Source of the DNA: Pseudomonadota bacterium
GTDB lineage: Bacteria; Pseudomonadota; Alphaproteobacteria; Rhizobiales; Rhizobiaceae
Direction: 5' to 3'
DNA length: 64,000 nucleotides
Assembly: GCA_023419535.1 (NCBI GenBank)
Contig: JAEZXX010000051.1
Location: 3,513 to 67,512, forward strand
The notes beneath the pieces were generated by a model. That model worked only from the letters and a program-made list of their open reading frames with translations. It ran no database searches and was not told where the DNA came from. The position numbers and the translations under genes are program-made. This document shows, one piece after another, positions 52,114-62,320 of the stretch; within the stretch, counting starts at the first letter, position 1; each line of letters starts with the position of its first letter.

Positions 52114-53247
52114 ATGATGATCCGCCTGCCCGCCCCCTGCGCCGCCGCCGCCGCGACGCTTCTTCTCGCAAGTTCCGCGCTCGCCCAGGCGCCCGATCTT
52201 GACACCCTGTCGGTCGAGGAGCTTCTGCCGCTGGCCCAAGCCGAAGGGACCGTGACGGTTTATTCCTTCACCTCGCGCATCGCGCGCGTCGAGGCCGCCT
52301 TCGAGGAGGCCTATCCGGGCATCGACATGATCGGCGTCGACATGTCCTCGACCGAGCAGATCACCCGGCTGAAGACGGAGGCGGGCGCGAACATCCGCAA
52401 CGCGGACGTCGCCTACATCTCCGACACGCCCGTCGTGCTGACTGAGCTGCTCGAGGCCGGGCTGATCGAGACCTACGTGCCGCCGCGCATGGAGGGGCTT
52501 CTCGACCAAGAGTTCCGCTCGCCCCTCCTCGCCCAGCGTCTGTCGACCAAGGTGCTCATGTACAACGAGGAGGCCTATCCGGACGGCGCGCCCGTGGACA
52601 ATCTTTGGGCCCTGACGACCGAGGACTGGAGCGGACGCGTGATCATGGTCGATCCGCTCCAACGCGGCGACTATCTCGATCTCATGACGGAGTTCGTGCT
52701 GCGCTCCGACGAGATGGCGGGCGCCTACGAGGCGCAGTTCGGCCAGCCGATCGAGCTCGATTCGGGTGTCGAGACGGCGGGCGAGCAGTTCATCGTGGAT
52801 CTCTTCGAGAACGATCTCATCCTCGTCGGCTCCACCGACGACGTGAATGCGGCCGTCGGCCGCCTCGGCCAGGACAATCCCCCGGTCGGCTTCACCTCCT
52901 ACTCGGACCGCCGCGACAACGAGGACGAGGGCTGGGCGCTGCAGGTGGCGAATGCGGTCGAGCCGTCCAACGGCATCGTCTTCCCGGCGGTTCTCGCGGT
53001 CGTCGCCGAAGCCGCTCATCCGGCGGCCGCGCGCCTCGCCATCGACTTCCTGATGGGAGACGACAGCGACGAGGGCGGTCCGGGCTTCGCGCCCTTCTAC
53101 GTCGCCGGAGACTACGCCACGCGCTCCGACATCGCGAGCCACCCCGACGCCGTACCCCTCGCCGACTTCATCGCCTGGCGCATCGACCCGCAGGCGACCG
53201 CCGGCATCCGGCAGGAGGTCGCTGACCTCGTCCTGTCGCTTCAGTAG
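52114..53247 (+). CDS. Iron-type (AfuA/PhnS-like) ABC substrate-binding protein
   Basis: 377 residues with a signal peptide (about 1-25, cut after ALA). It is a type II periplasmic binding protein of the ferric/spermidine/phosphonate cluster: LAQAEGTVTVYSFTSRIARVEAAFEEAYPGI, ADVAYISDTPVV, VLMYNEEAYPDG, then NLWALTTEDWSGRVIMVDP. The tyrosine pair that binds Fe(III) in FbpA is not evident, so an organic or phosphorylated ligand is as likely as iron. TCGGAGGAAACCC precedes two adjacent ATG codons; the first is taken as start. Confidence 0.87.
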   Translation: MMIRLPAPCAAAAATLLLASSALAQAPDLDTLSVEELLPLAQAEGTVTVYSFTSRIARVEAAFEEAYPGIDMIGVDMSSTEQITRLKTEAGANIRNADVAYISDTPVVLTELLEAGLIETYVPPRMEGLLDQEFRSPLLAQRLSTKVLMYNEEAYPDGAPVDNLWALTTEDWSGRVIMVDPLQRGDYLDLMTEFVLRSDEMAGAYEAQFGQPIELDSGVETAGEQFIVDLFENDLILVGSTDDVNAAVGRLGQDNPPVGFTSYSDRRDNEDEGWALQVANAVEPSNGIVFPAVLAVVAEAAHPAAARLAIDFLMGDDSDEGGPGFAPFYVAGDYATRSDIASHPDAVPLADFIAWRIDPQATAGIRQEVADLVLSLQ

Positions 53248-53318
53248 CCGCCTCCAGCACCGGAGCGCGCCTCCCCGCGCGCTCCCCTCCTCTCTAGGCT
53301 CGAAGGACCGGTTGCGCG

Positions 53319-55067
53319 ATGTCGGCCGTCACCTCCTCACTGTCGCACGGGCGTGCCGCCTTCGCCCGGCCCGGCTTCGTCCTGAAGCTCGTCGTCCTTC
53401 TTCTCGTCGGGGTGCTCGTCGCCGGGCCGCTGCTGCGCATCCTCCTCGCCACGCTCCAGCCGGAGACGATCCAGGCCTGGAGCGACGTTCTCGTCGGTCG
53501 CCTCTCGCGCAACCTCTTCTGGCTGCCGCTGACCAACACGCTCATCCTCGGCTTCTCGGTGGCGACCACTTGCGTTCTCGTCGGGGGCTTCCTGGCCTGG
53601 CTGGTCGTGATGACGGACGTGCCGTTCCGCCGCTCGATCGGCCTGATGGCGACCCTGCCCTTCATGATCCCGAGCTTTGCGACCGCGCTCGCCTGGGGCT
53701 CCCTCTTCCGCAACAGCCGCGTCGGCGGGCAGGTCGGTTTCATCGAGGGGCTCGGCTTCGCCGTGCCGGACTGGCTCGCCTGGGGTCTCGTCCCGACCTT
53801 CGTGGTCATGGCCGCGCACTACTACTCGCTGGCCTTCACGGTGATTGCCGCGGCGCTCGCCACGGTGAACTCCGACCTCGTGGAGGCCGCGCAGATGGCG
53901 GGCGCCCGCCGCCGCCGGATCCTGATGGGCATCATCCTGCCGGTCGCCCTGCCCGCGATCGTCGCGGGCGCCTCGCTGACCTTCGCAGGGGCCGTCTCCA
54001 ACTTCGCCGCGCCCGCGCTTCTCGGTCTGCCCGTGCGCATGCAGACGCTGGCGACGCGCCTCTTCGGCATGATCGAGATCGGCCAGACCGCACGCGGCTA
54101 CGTCATCGCCATCCTTCTCATCCTCGTCTCCGCCGTTTTCCTCTGGCTCGCCAACCGCGCCGTCTCGGGGCGCCGGTCCTTCGCCACGATCACCGGCAAA
54201 GGCGGGCGCACCAAGCGCTTCGAACTGGGCTCCGCCCGCTGGCCGCTCTTTGCCGCGGCGATGACGATCTGCGTGGCGACCACGATCGTCCCGGTCGTCA
54301 TCCTTCTCGCCTCCTCGCTCGCGCCCTCTTCCTCGGCGCTTTTCTCCGGTTGGACGCTGCACTACTGGACGGGGCTCTCGTCCGCCTCCATCGCGCAGGG
54401 GCAGCCCGGCATCTGGCACAATCCGGCGATCCTGTCGGCGACGAGCGTCACGACCGGCCTCGGCCTGACCGTGGCGCTCACCGGCTCGGTTCTCGGCCTC
54501 CTCGTCGCCTTCGCGCTGGCGCGCTATCCGAAAGGCGCGCTGTCCGGGGTCATCAACCAGCTGTCCTTCTTGCCGCTGCTCGTTCCCGGCATCGCCTTCG
54601 GCGCCGCCTACATCGCTCTCTTCGGCGCACCGATCGGGCCGTTTCCGGCGCTCTACGGGACGTTCTGGCTCCTGGTCCTGGCCGCCACCGCCTATCTCCT
54701 GCCCTTCTCGGCCCAGACGGGGCGCGCGGTGATCGCGCAGGTCTCGGGCGATCTCGACGAGAGCGCGCGGCTGACGGGCGCCGGGTTCCTCCGGCGCCTG
54801 TTCGCCATCACCGTTCCGCTGGCGATCCGGGGGCTGGCTGCCGGTGCGCTCCTGATCTTCGTCAAGATCGTGCGCGACCTGTCGTTGGTCGTCCTCCTCT
54901 TCACGCCGACCGTCCCGCTCCTCTCCGTGCTCGCCTATCGCTACGCCTCGGAAGGGTTCACCCAGTTCGCCAACGCCATCACCGTCGTCGTCCTCGTCAT
55001 CTCGGTCGCCGCGACGCTTCTCGCCAACCGCCTGCAGGCTAAATCCCAGCCCTGGCTGAAGGACTGA
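53319..55067 (+). CDS. Two-domain ABC transporter permease (FbpB/ThiP type)
   Basis: 582 residues, 12 or so membrane segments in two homologous halves. Each half has an EAA coupling loop: EAAQMAGARRRRILMGIILP (about 190-209) and ESARLTGAGFLRRLFAITVP (about 485-504). This duplicated layout is typical of permeases for iron, thiamine, phosphonates and hexose phosphates. It is 71 bases after the binding-protein gene and 1 base before the ATPase gene. Confidence 0.93.
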   Translation: MSAVTSSLSHGRAAFARPGFVLKLVVLLLVGVLVAGPLLRILLATLQPETIQAWSDVLVGRLSRNLFWLPLTNTLILGFSVATTCVLVGGFLAWLVVMTDVPFRRSIGLMATLPFMIPSFATALAWGSLFRNSRVGGQVGFIEGLGFAVPDWLAWGLVPTFVVMAAHYYSLAFTVIAAALATVNSDLVEAAQMAGARRRRILMGIILPVALPAIVAGASLTFAGAVSNFAAPALLGLPVRMQTLATRLFGMIEIGQTARGYVIAILLILVSAVFLWLANRAVSGRRSFATITGKGGRTKRFELGSARWPLFAAAMTICVATTIVPVVILLASSLAPSSSALFSGWTLHYWTGLSSASIAQGQPGIWHNPAILSATSVTTGLGLTVALTGSVLGLLVAFALARYPKGALSGVINQLSFLPLLVPGIAFGAAYIALFGAPIGPFPALYGTFWLLVLAATAYLLPFSAQTGRAVIAQVSGDLDESARLTGAGFLRRLFAITVPLAIRGLAAGALLIFVKIVRDLSLVVLLFTPTVPLLSVLAYRYASEGFTQFANAITVVVLVISVAATLLANRLQAKSQPWLKD

Positions 55068-55068
55068 C

Positions 55069-56105
<1,037 letters not shown>

Positions 56106-56106
<1 letters not shown>

Positions 56107-56711
56107 TGCGCATACTTCTCGTCCGCCACGGCCAGTCCGAGTGGAATTCCGTCCGCCGCCTTCAGGGACAGTGCGACATCGATCTCAGCGAGAAGGGTCG
56201 GGAGCAGGCCAGAGCGCTGCGCGAGACGATCGAGCGTCTCGCCCCTGCCCGGATCGCGTCCTCGGATCTGAAGCGCGCGCGCGACACCGCCCATCTCCTC
56301 GGCTTTCCCGATGCCGAGCTGCGCGCCGACCTGCGCGAGCACGATCTCGGCGAATGGTCGGGCCTCTTCATCGACGATCTCGTGGCGCGCGACGGCGAGA
56401 GCTATCGCGGCTGGCGCGCCGGAAAGGTGACGCCGCCGGGGGGCGAGACCTGGGAAGCTCTCGGGGCCCGCACGACGGGCGCCCTGCGCGAACTCGGAGA
56501 GGGGACGGACGGCCCGCTCCTCGTGGTCTGCCACGGCGGTGTCATCCGCTCGCTTCTGGAGAGTCTGATCGGGATCACGGCGGAGCGGATCATCCCCGTC
56601 GGTCCGGCGAGCCTCACCATCCTTCGCCAGCCGAAGGGAACGGGCGAGCGGATGCGGCTCGAGCTCTTCAACTACAGCCCAGGCGGGCCGGTGCTCGACG
56701 CGCCCGACTGA
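56106..56711 (+). CDS. Histidine phosphatase family (phosphoglycerate-mutase-like) protein
   Basis: 201 residues. N-terminal LVRHGQSEWN with the phospho-accepting His9, Arg in SSDLKRARDTA, the acid/base Glu in REHDLGEWSG and the second His in VVCHGGVIRS. The small size and absence of the mutase insertions point to a phosphatase. It is translationally coupled to the ABC ATPase gene, an uncommon partnership that suggests the imported compound is phosphorylated and is dephosphorylated after uptake. No signal peptide, so cytoplasmic. Confidence 0.9.
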
Positions 56712-57314
56712 CCGTTCGATCCGCGACGATCTCGACGTGAAGCCGGTCGGGCTTCTCGCCCGGGAGGCGATGTCCGTTCAAAACCGCTCTCAGCGGAGCG
56801 CGGGCACCGATTTGCTGCGATCTTCTCCGATCCCGGGCGGAGCCCGCTCGTTCGCTTTTGATGTCCGGTTTAGTTCGGCTTTCGAGCGCGGGCTTCGATG
56901 GCCGAACGGTCTCCCAGGAGCGAGCGCCCGACGGTGCGGATCTCACCGCTTCGCATTCCCGTGCGATCGGTGCTTCCGCGTTCGGCGTTCAAGTCGTCAC
57001 TGCTTCGAAGGGGCGCTTCCCGGTCAGCGCCGCAGGGAATTCTGTCTCCGCGAGGCCCTACGATGCGGGCCTCGCAACGGATCTGATCGTCCTACGCCAA
57101 ACCTCGCCTGCGAGATTTCCCCGGCATCTTCCATTCAGCAGGCAAACGGCCCCAGCGTTCGGAAACGGGTCCGCATGCGACTGCCTCCACCACTGAGGGG
57201 CCGTTGCGAAGGCCTGATGCTGGATTCGGACATAGCCGTCCCCGCGAGGGTCAGGTCCTTTCCGCCGCCGTCGCCGGGAACGCGAGGCGGAGCGCTTGGC
57301 GCCATCCCGTTCGT
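56712..57314. other. Intergenic, no supported gene
   Basis: About 600 bases between the phosphatase gene and the TetR stop. Open frames exist on both strands but none has a recognisable domain, and base composition (many TTCG/CGAA runs) does not show the third-position GC bias of neighbouring genes. It may be a decayed gene; no terminator hairpin with a T run was found. Confidence 0.4.
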
Positions 57315-57926
57315 TCAGGCGCGCAGACCCGCGACGAACATCTCGTAGTATCGGGCGGCGAAATCCTCGGCGCTGCGCGGGCCGCCCGGCTGGTACCAGC
57401 GGCCCATCCAGTTGAGGAGCGAGAGGATCGCTCGCCCGGCATCTGCGACGTCCACATCCCGGAAGGTCCCTTCCGCGATGGCGCGCCGGATGCAGTCGCG
57501 AACCATCTCCTCGTACTCGGCGCGGATGCGCCGCGCATCGTCGGCCTGGAGGCGCGTCGCCATCGACCCGAAGCCGGCCAGCATGGCCGAGAAGGCGTGG
57601 AAGTTCGCCTCGAAGAAGCGCGCATGGGCGAGCATCAGGCGCCTCAGATCTCCGGCCGCGTCGCCCGGGGGGCCGAGCGCGGCGCGACCGTTCGCGAGAA
57701 GACTGTCCAGCGTGCGCAGGATCAGGGCGTCGAGGATATCCTGCTTGCTCGGAAAATAATGGTAGATGGCCGGCTTCGTCATCTGGCAGGCCACCGCGAG
57801 TTCGGCGAGCGAACTGCCGTCATATCCGCCGCGCGCAAAGACCTGCGCCGCGACGTCGAGGATATGGCCGCGCATGTCCGCCATCGCGGGCGGGCGGCCT
57901 TGCCGGCGGGGGCTCGGGGCGGACAT
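57315..57926 (-). CDS. TetR-family transcriptional regulator
   Basis: 203 residues. N-terminal HTH (about 18-65: HILDVAAQVFARGGYDGSSLAELAVACQMTKPAIYHYFPSKQDIL) and a C-terminal TetR_C domain with YQPGGPRSAEDFAARYYEMFVAGL. Similar to regulators of acyl-CoA catabolic operons, where acyl-CoA is the inducer. It lies just downstream of, and in the same direction as, the beta-oxidation operon, separated by 107 bases that hold a palindromic repeat. Confidence 0.9.
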   Translation of the reverse strand: MSAPSPRRQGRPPAMADMRGHILDVAAQVFARGGYDGSSLAELAVACQMTKPAIYHYFPSKQDILDALILRTLDSLLANGRAALGPPGDAAGDLRRLMLAHARFFEANFHAFSAMLAGFGSMATRLQADDARRIRAEYEEMVRDCIRRAIAEGTFRDVDVADAGRAILSLLNWMGRWYQPGGPRSAEDFAARYYEMFVAGLRA

Positions 57927-57963
57927 GTCGTCTTGGGTCTCCGGTCGGGTTCCGCCGGCCTAC

Positions 57964-58001
57964 AGCATCGACCCGGGAATCGGAATCGATTTCCGAAAGC
58001 A
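57964..58001. repeat. Diverged intergenic palindromic repeat
   Basis: GCATCGACCCGGGAATCGG followed by the palindrome CGGAA-TCGAT-TTCCG (57981-57995) and AAAGCATG. It resembles the hairpin part of the repeat at 7448-7491 and the rhizobial intergenic element. It sits between the acyl-CoA ligase stop and the TetR start. Confidence 0.4.
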
Positions 58002-58033
58002 TGGATCGGCGGGGCAAGGACTCGACGAGGAGC

Positions 58034-59593
58034 CTAGGGCTCGCGACCGCCTCCGGCGCCGTTCGAGACGAGGTCGGCGTCGAGCTGGGCGAGTTCGTCG
58101 GCGAAATGGGCCAGCATCAGATGCTTCAGGGGCTTGCCGTTCGCAGCGCTGGGCAGCGCGCTCGCAAGCACGATGCGGGACGGCCGCTTGTAGGGCGACA
58201 GGCGGGCGGCCGCGTGGCGAGCGATGTCCTCGATGCTCGCAGCGTCCTGGCGCGCGAGCTGAACGAAGGCGACGACCTCCTCGTTGCCGGCGACCACGCG
58301 CCCGACCACTGCCGAGAGCACCACGGCCGGATGTTCGTTCAACGCCGCCTCGACCTCGGGCGGATAGACGTTGAAGCCGGAGCGGATGATCAGCTCCTTG
58401 GACCGCCCGACGATGTGGAGCCGGCCGCGTTCGTCGAACCGCCCGAGATCGCCGGTTCGCAGGAAGCCGCCGGCCGTGAAGGCGGCGCGCGTCGCCGCCT
58501 CGTTGCGGTAGTAGCCGCGCATCACGGCGGGCCCGCGCGTCAGCACCTCCCCGACCCCGCCTCCCCCGCCCGGCACGCCTTCGTCGAGCGTGATCTCCAT
58601 GCCCGGCAGCGGCTCGCCGACGCTGACGTCCGGATCTCCTATCGGATTGGCGGAGATGCAGACGCCCGCCGTCGTCTCGGTCAGGCCGTAGCCGTTCTGC
58701 AGCGCGACGCCGTAGAAGCGTTCGCATTCCCGCTTCCAGATCGGATCGAGCGGCGCGGCGCCCGAGGAGAGGTAGCGCAGGCGCCCGTCCGCGATGCGCT
58801 CCATGCCCCGGCCGCGGACGAGGCTCATGAGGGCGGCATGCATCTGCGGAACGCCCGGAAAGACGTTCACGTCGCAGGAGGATAGCGCCTCGTAGAGGCG
58901 TTCGGCGGAAAAGCGCGGAACCAGCACGATCTCCGCGCCGCCCGTCAGTCCGCCGACGAGGAGCGAGGCGAGGCCGAAGACGTGGGTCAGCGGCAGGACG
59001 CCGTAGATCACGTCGCCGGGCGCGAGTTCCCGCAGGCGGCTCGACCGCTCGCCGGCGTAGAGGAGATTGGCGTGGGTCAGCATCACGCCCTTCGGCGTGC
59101 CGGTCGATCCGGTGGTGAAGAGGATAGCCGCGACGGCGGGATCCTGGAGGAGCGACAGGTCCGCCTCGGCCGAGGGCCGTGTCGCGACGGCGATCCGTCC
59201 GAATCCGGTCGAACGCTCCTTCGCGCCCCTGGCCTTGCCGTGGGACTGCGCGTCCGGCGAGACTCCCGTGCAGAAGAGGACCGCGCGCGGATCGGCATGG
59301 GCAAGGCATCGCTCGATCTCGTTGCCGGCAAGCCGTGCGTTCAGGAGCGTGAAGGTCGCGCGCAGCCGGCTCGCGCCGAGGATCAGCGCGACCATCGAGA
59401 GCGCGTTCTCGCCGACGATCGCCACGCGGTCGCCCGGACCGACGCCGCCTTCGGCCAGGAGCGGCGCAGCTTCCCGGGACAGGGCGTCGAGATCGCCGTA
59501 GGTGACGCGCCGCCCGTCATGGTCGCGGATCGCCGGGCGGCCGGGCGCTTCGGCGGCAGCCCGCTCGACGATCTCGTGGAGTTGCGCGGTCAC
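58034..59593 (-). CDS. Acyl-CoA ligase (AMP-forming synthetase)
   Basis: 519 residues of the ANL superfamily. Motifs in order: P-loop LFTTGSTGTPKGVMLTH (about 162-178), NGYGLTETTAGV, the TGDLGRFDERG core with the adenylate-binding Asp, the hinge GRSKELIIRSGFNVYPPEVE and the catalytic Lys near NGKPLKH. It activates a carboxylic acid as its CoA ester for the beta-oxidation enzymes encoded upstream. The GTG at 59593 overlaps the thioesterase stop (GTGA). Chain type is not evident; the neighbours resemble a pimelate operon. Confidence 0.9.
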   Translation of the reverse strand: MTAQLHEIVERAAAEAPGRPAIRDHDGRRVTYGDLDALSREAAPLLAEGGVGPGDRVAIVGENALSMVALILGASRLRATFTLLNARLAGNEIERCLAHADPRAVLFCTGVSPDAQSHGKARGAKERSTGFGRIAVATRPSAEADLSLLQDPAVAAILFTTGSTGTPKGVMLTHANLLYAGERSSRLRELAPGDVIYGVLPLTHVFGLASLLVGGLTGGAEIVLVPRFSAERLYEALSSCDVNVFPGVPQMHAALMSLVRGRGMERIADGRLRYLSSGAAPLDPIWKRECERFYGVALQNGYGLTETTAGVCISANPIGDPDVSVGEPLPGMEITLDEGVPGGGGGVGEVLTRGPAVMRGYYRNEAATRAAFTAGGFLRTGDLGRFDERGRLHIVGRSKELIIRSGFNVYPPEVEAALNEHPAVVLSAVVGRVVAGNEEVVAFVQLARQDAASIEDIARHAAARLSPYKRPSRIVLASALPSAANGKPLKHLMLAHFADELAQLDADLVSNGAGGGREP

Positions 59594-60003
59594 GACGCGG
59601 GCTCCACGTGCGCCGGCTTGAAGACGCCGGAGCCGGTCGCGAGCAGCGTGCCGTCGTCGCTGCGAAGCTCGCTTTCCACGAAGAGCAGCGAGCGCCCTCC
59701 CCCGGCCACGCGACCGGTCGCGGTCACCCACCCGCTCCGGGCGGGCGCGACGAACTGCGTGGTGAAGGAGATGGTGACGAAGGGCAGACGCCCGGTCTCG
59801 TCGCGCGAAAGGCTGGCCGTGGCGCCGGCCGCACTGTCGAGAAGGAGCGTGACGAGGCCGCCGTGCAGGGCGCCGTGGCGGTTGAGATGACCCTCATGAA
59901 TGTCGAGGCTCACCCGGGCGCGCCCGTCGCCCCGCCCCACGTCCACGACATAGCCGAGCGTGCGCTGGGCGCCCGTCTCGTTCAGGATCAGCCCGTCGAT
60001 CAT
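59590..60003 (-). CDS. PaaI-type acyl-CoA thioesterase
   Basis: 137 residues, single hotdog domain with the PaaI motif HGALHGGLVTLLLDSAAGA (about 43-61; active-site Asp56) and VTISFTTQFVAPARSG. Such enzymes hydrolyse stalled acyl-CoA intermediates and free CoA. ATG 60003 overlaps the stop of the preceding acyl-CoA dehydrogenase gene, and its own stop overlaps the ligase start, so it is embedded in the operon. Confidence 0.9.
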   Translation of the reverse strand: MIDGLILNETGAQRTLGYVVDVGRGDGRARVSLDIHEGHLNRHGALHGGLVTLLLDSAAGATASLSRDETGRLPFVTISFTTQFVAPARSGWVTATGRVAGGGRSLLFVESELRSDDGTLLATGSGVFKPAHVEPAS

Positions 60004-61088
60004 GCGGCCTTCGCCTCCCAGAGCGGGCGGGACAGCTCCACGAAGCGCTGCAGGTGATGGTCGCTGTCGCCGAAGCGCGTCTCGCACTCGATCAGCCGGC
60101 GCACCAGATGTCCGAGCTCGTACTCCTCGGTCATGCCGATGCCGCCGTGGATCTGGATGGATTCCTCGGCGACGAGACGGGCGGTGCGCCCGACCAGCGT
60201 CTTCGCCGCGCTCGCCTGCCTGTCCCGGTCGGAGCCGTCGATCGAGCGGGACAGGTTGAAGACGGCCGAGCGAGACTGCTCGATTTCCATCGCCATGTCC
60301 GCCATGCGGTGCTGCAGCGCCTGGAAGGCGCCGATCGGCTTGCCGAACTGCTTGCGGGTGCGCGAATAGTCGACCGTCAGAGCCATGGCGCGATCCATGA
60401 GGCCGAGCATCTCGGCGCAGAGGGCGAGGATCGCCCGCGCCTCGACGCGGCAGAGCGCTTCGGCCGCCGCCTCGCCTTCGAGAAGCAGCGCCTCGGCGCC
60501 GATCTCGACCGCGTCGAGGATGATCTCGGCCGCCTCGCCGCCGCCCTGCAGCGGCGCGGCGCGTCGCTCGAGACCGGGCGCGTCGGCGGGAACGAGGAAG
60601 AGGGCGAGCCCGTCCGGACCTTCCCTGGACGCGCCGCCGAGCCGTGCGGAGACGACGAGGCGCCCGGCCTCGACCGCGCCGAAGGCCACGCTCTTGCCGC
60701 CGCGCAGCCGGTAGCCGCCGTCGTCGAGCGGTTCGGCCGCCGTGCGGCAGAAAAGAATGCGGGCGAAGGATCCCTCCTCCTCATGCGCGAGCGCCAGACG
60801 CGTCTCTCCGCCGACCGCGTCTTCGAGCGCGCGGGAGCCGGCCGCCGCCAGAAGTCCGATGCCGAGAACGGCATGGTCGAGCACGGGCAGCGCCGAGCCG
60901 GCGCGGCCGAGCTCCTCGAAGACGAGCGCGATGTCCTCGCCCTCGCCTCCGAAACCGCCGTCCGCTTCCCGGACCAGCGCGGCGAACAGTCCGAGTTCGG
61001 CCAGCTCGCTCCAGTCCGCCCCGCGCTCCAGCGTTCCGCGGAGGCTATCGCGAAGCATCCGCCGCTCGTCGCTCAAGGTGAAATCCAT
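60000..61088 (-). CDS. Acyl-CoA dehydrogenase, small subunit (pimeloyl-CoA dehydrogenase PimD-like)
   Basis: 362 residues, FAD-dependent acyl-CoA dehydrogenase fold. YSRTRKQFGKPIGAFQALQHRMADM (about 245-269) and IQIHGGIGMTEEYELGHLVRRL (about 313-334) are the FAD- and dimer-interface motifs; the ending FGDSDHHLQRF recalls the small subunit of pimeloyl-CoA dehydrogenase. The GYSEPGAGSD substrate loop of typical enzymes is weak here. It lies 23 bases after the gene of a second, larger dehydrogenase, so the two probably form one heteromeric enzyme. Confidence 0.87.
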   Translation of the reverse strand: MDFTLSDERRMLRDSLRGTLERGADWSELAELGLFAALVREADGGFGGEGEDIALVFEELGRAGSALPVLDHAVLGIGLLAAAGSRALEDAVGGETRLALAHEEEGSFARILFCRTAAEPLDDGGYRLRGGKSVAFGAVEAGRLVVSARLGGASREGPDGLALFLVPADAPGLERRAAPLQGGGEAAEIILDAVEIGAEALLLEGEAAAEALCRVEARAILALCAEMLGLMDRAMALTVDYSRTRKQFGKPIGAFQALQHRMADMAMEIEQSRSAVFNLSRSIDGSDRDRQASAAKTLVGRTARLVAEESIQIHGGIGMTEEYELGHLVRRLIECETRFGDSDHHLQRFVELSRPLWEAKAA

Positions 61089-61111
61089 GGGCAGCGCCCT
61101 CCCTTCCGCTG

Positions 61112-62308
61112 TCAGAGGCCGAGGATCGACTTGGCGATGATCGTGCGCTGCACCTCGTTCGACCCGCCGTAGATCGAGAGCTTGCGCTGGTTCAGATAAC
61201 GGGCGCTCGCCGCGTGGGCGCTCGCCGGGCCCGGCAGCGGATCGTTGGCGCCGGGCGTCTCCTCCTCCGAGCGCCGCAGCAGCGCATAGGCCCCGCCCGC
61301 CCGTCGGTGGAGATCGTCGATCTCCTGCCGGATCACCGAGCCCTTCACCTTCAGCATCGAGCTTTCCGCGCCCGGCGCGCCGCCCGCCGCAGCCTTGGCG
61401 AGCGCACGCAGATTGGTGGTCTCCATCGCCAGGAGCTCGATCTCGGCCATCGCCAGCCTTGCTGCGAAGACCGGGTTGTCGATCGCCGCCCGACCGCCGT
61501 CCTCGCGCCGCGCGCTCGCCCGCTGGAGCTCGGCGAGCGCGGCCTTGGCGAAGCCGACGCCGGCGATGTTGGTGCGCTCGTGCGTGAGCAGGAACTTGGC
61601 GCAGGTCCAGCCCCTGTTCTCCTCTCCGACGAGGTTCTTCACCGGCACCCGCACGTCGGTGAACCAGACCTCGTTCACCTCGTGTCCGCCGTCGATCAGC
61701 TCGATCGGGCGCACCTCGACGCCCGGCGTCTTCATGTCGATCAGGAGAAAGGAGATTCCCTCCTGCGGCTTGACGCTCGCGTCGGTCCGCACGAGGCAGA
61801 AGATCCAGTCAGCGTGCTGGGCGAGCGTCGTCCAGGTCTTCTGCCCGTTGACGACGTAGTGGTCGCCCTCACGCCGGGCCGAGGTCTTGAGAGAGGCGAG
61901 GTCGGAACCCGCGCCCGGCTCCGAATAGCCCTGGCACCACCAGTCCTGCCCCGACAGGATGCGCGGCAGGAAATGGTCCTGCTGGGCCTTCGTGCCGAAT
62001 CTCTGCAGGACCGGACCGAGCATCGCGATGCCGAAGGGCACGATGCGCGGTGCGTCTGCGCGGGCCAGCTCCTCCTCGAAGATGTGGCGCTGCACGGCGC
62101 CCCATCCGGCCCCGCCGAACTCGCGCGGCCAGGAGCCGGCGAGCCAGCCGCGCTCCTGAAGCTCGGCATGCCAGCCCTCGTGCTCCTGCTTGGTGAGGGG
62201 CAGCGACAGGCGGACCTTGCGCTTCAGCGCCTCGCCGGGATGCTCGGCGAAGAAGGCGCGCAGCTCCTGCCGGAAGGCCGCTTCGTCGGGGCTCTCGGAC
62301 CGGTCCAT
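61112..62308 (-). CDS. Acyl-CoA dehydrogenase, large subunit (pimeloyl-CoA dehydrogenase PimC-like)
   Basis: 398 residues. WPREFGGAGW near the N-terminus, GYSEPGAGSDLASLKTSA (substrate/FAD loop, about 127-144), LLTHERTNIAGVGFAKAAL and the C-terminal KLSIYGGSNEVQRTIIAKSILGL. The position that carries catalytic Glu in medium-chain enzymes (YEGT) is Gly here (YGGS), as in PimC and many large-subunit relatives. It introduces the 2,3-double bond in the acyl-CoA. Gene lies 12 bases after the thiolase gene. Confidence 0.88.
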   Translation of the reverse strand: MDRSESPDEAAFRQELRAFFAEHPGEALKRKVRLSLPLTKQEHEGWHAELQERGWLAGSWPREFGGAGWGAVQRHIFEEELARADAPRIVPFGIAMLGPVLQRFGTKAQQDHFLPRILSGQDWWCQGYSEPGAGSDLASLKTSARREGDHYVVNGQKTWTTLAQHADWIFCLVRTDASVKPQEGISFLLIDMKTPGVEVRPIELIDGGHEVNEVWFTDVRVPVKNLVGEENRGWTCAKFLLTHERTNIAGVGFAKAALAELQRASARREDGGRAAIDNPVFAARLAMAEIELLAMETTNLRALAKAAAGGAPGAESSMLKVKGSVIRQEIDDLHRRAGGAYALLRRSEEETPGANDPLPGPASAHAASARYLNQRKLSIYGGSNEVQRTIIAKSILGL

Positions 62309-62320
62309 GATGTCTTATTC

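Noticed and set aside
53312..55042. Second 576-codon plus-strand frame over the permease gene
   Set aside because: Out-of-frame shadow rich in Arg and Ala; the alternative frame has the membrane helices and EAA motifs.
56737..57348. Open frame of 203 codons after the phosphatase gene
   Set aside because: No recognisable domain, no convincing start, and composition unlike real genes nearby.
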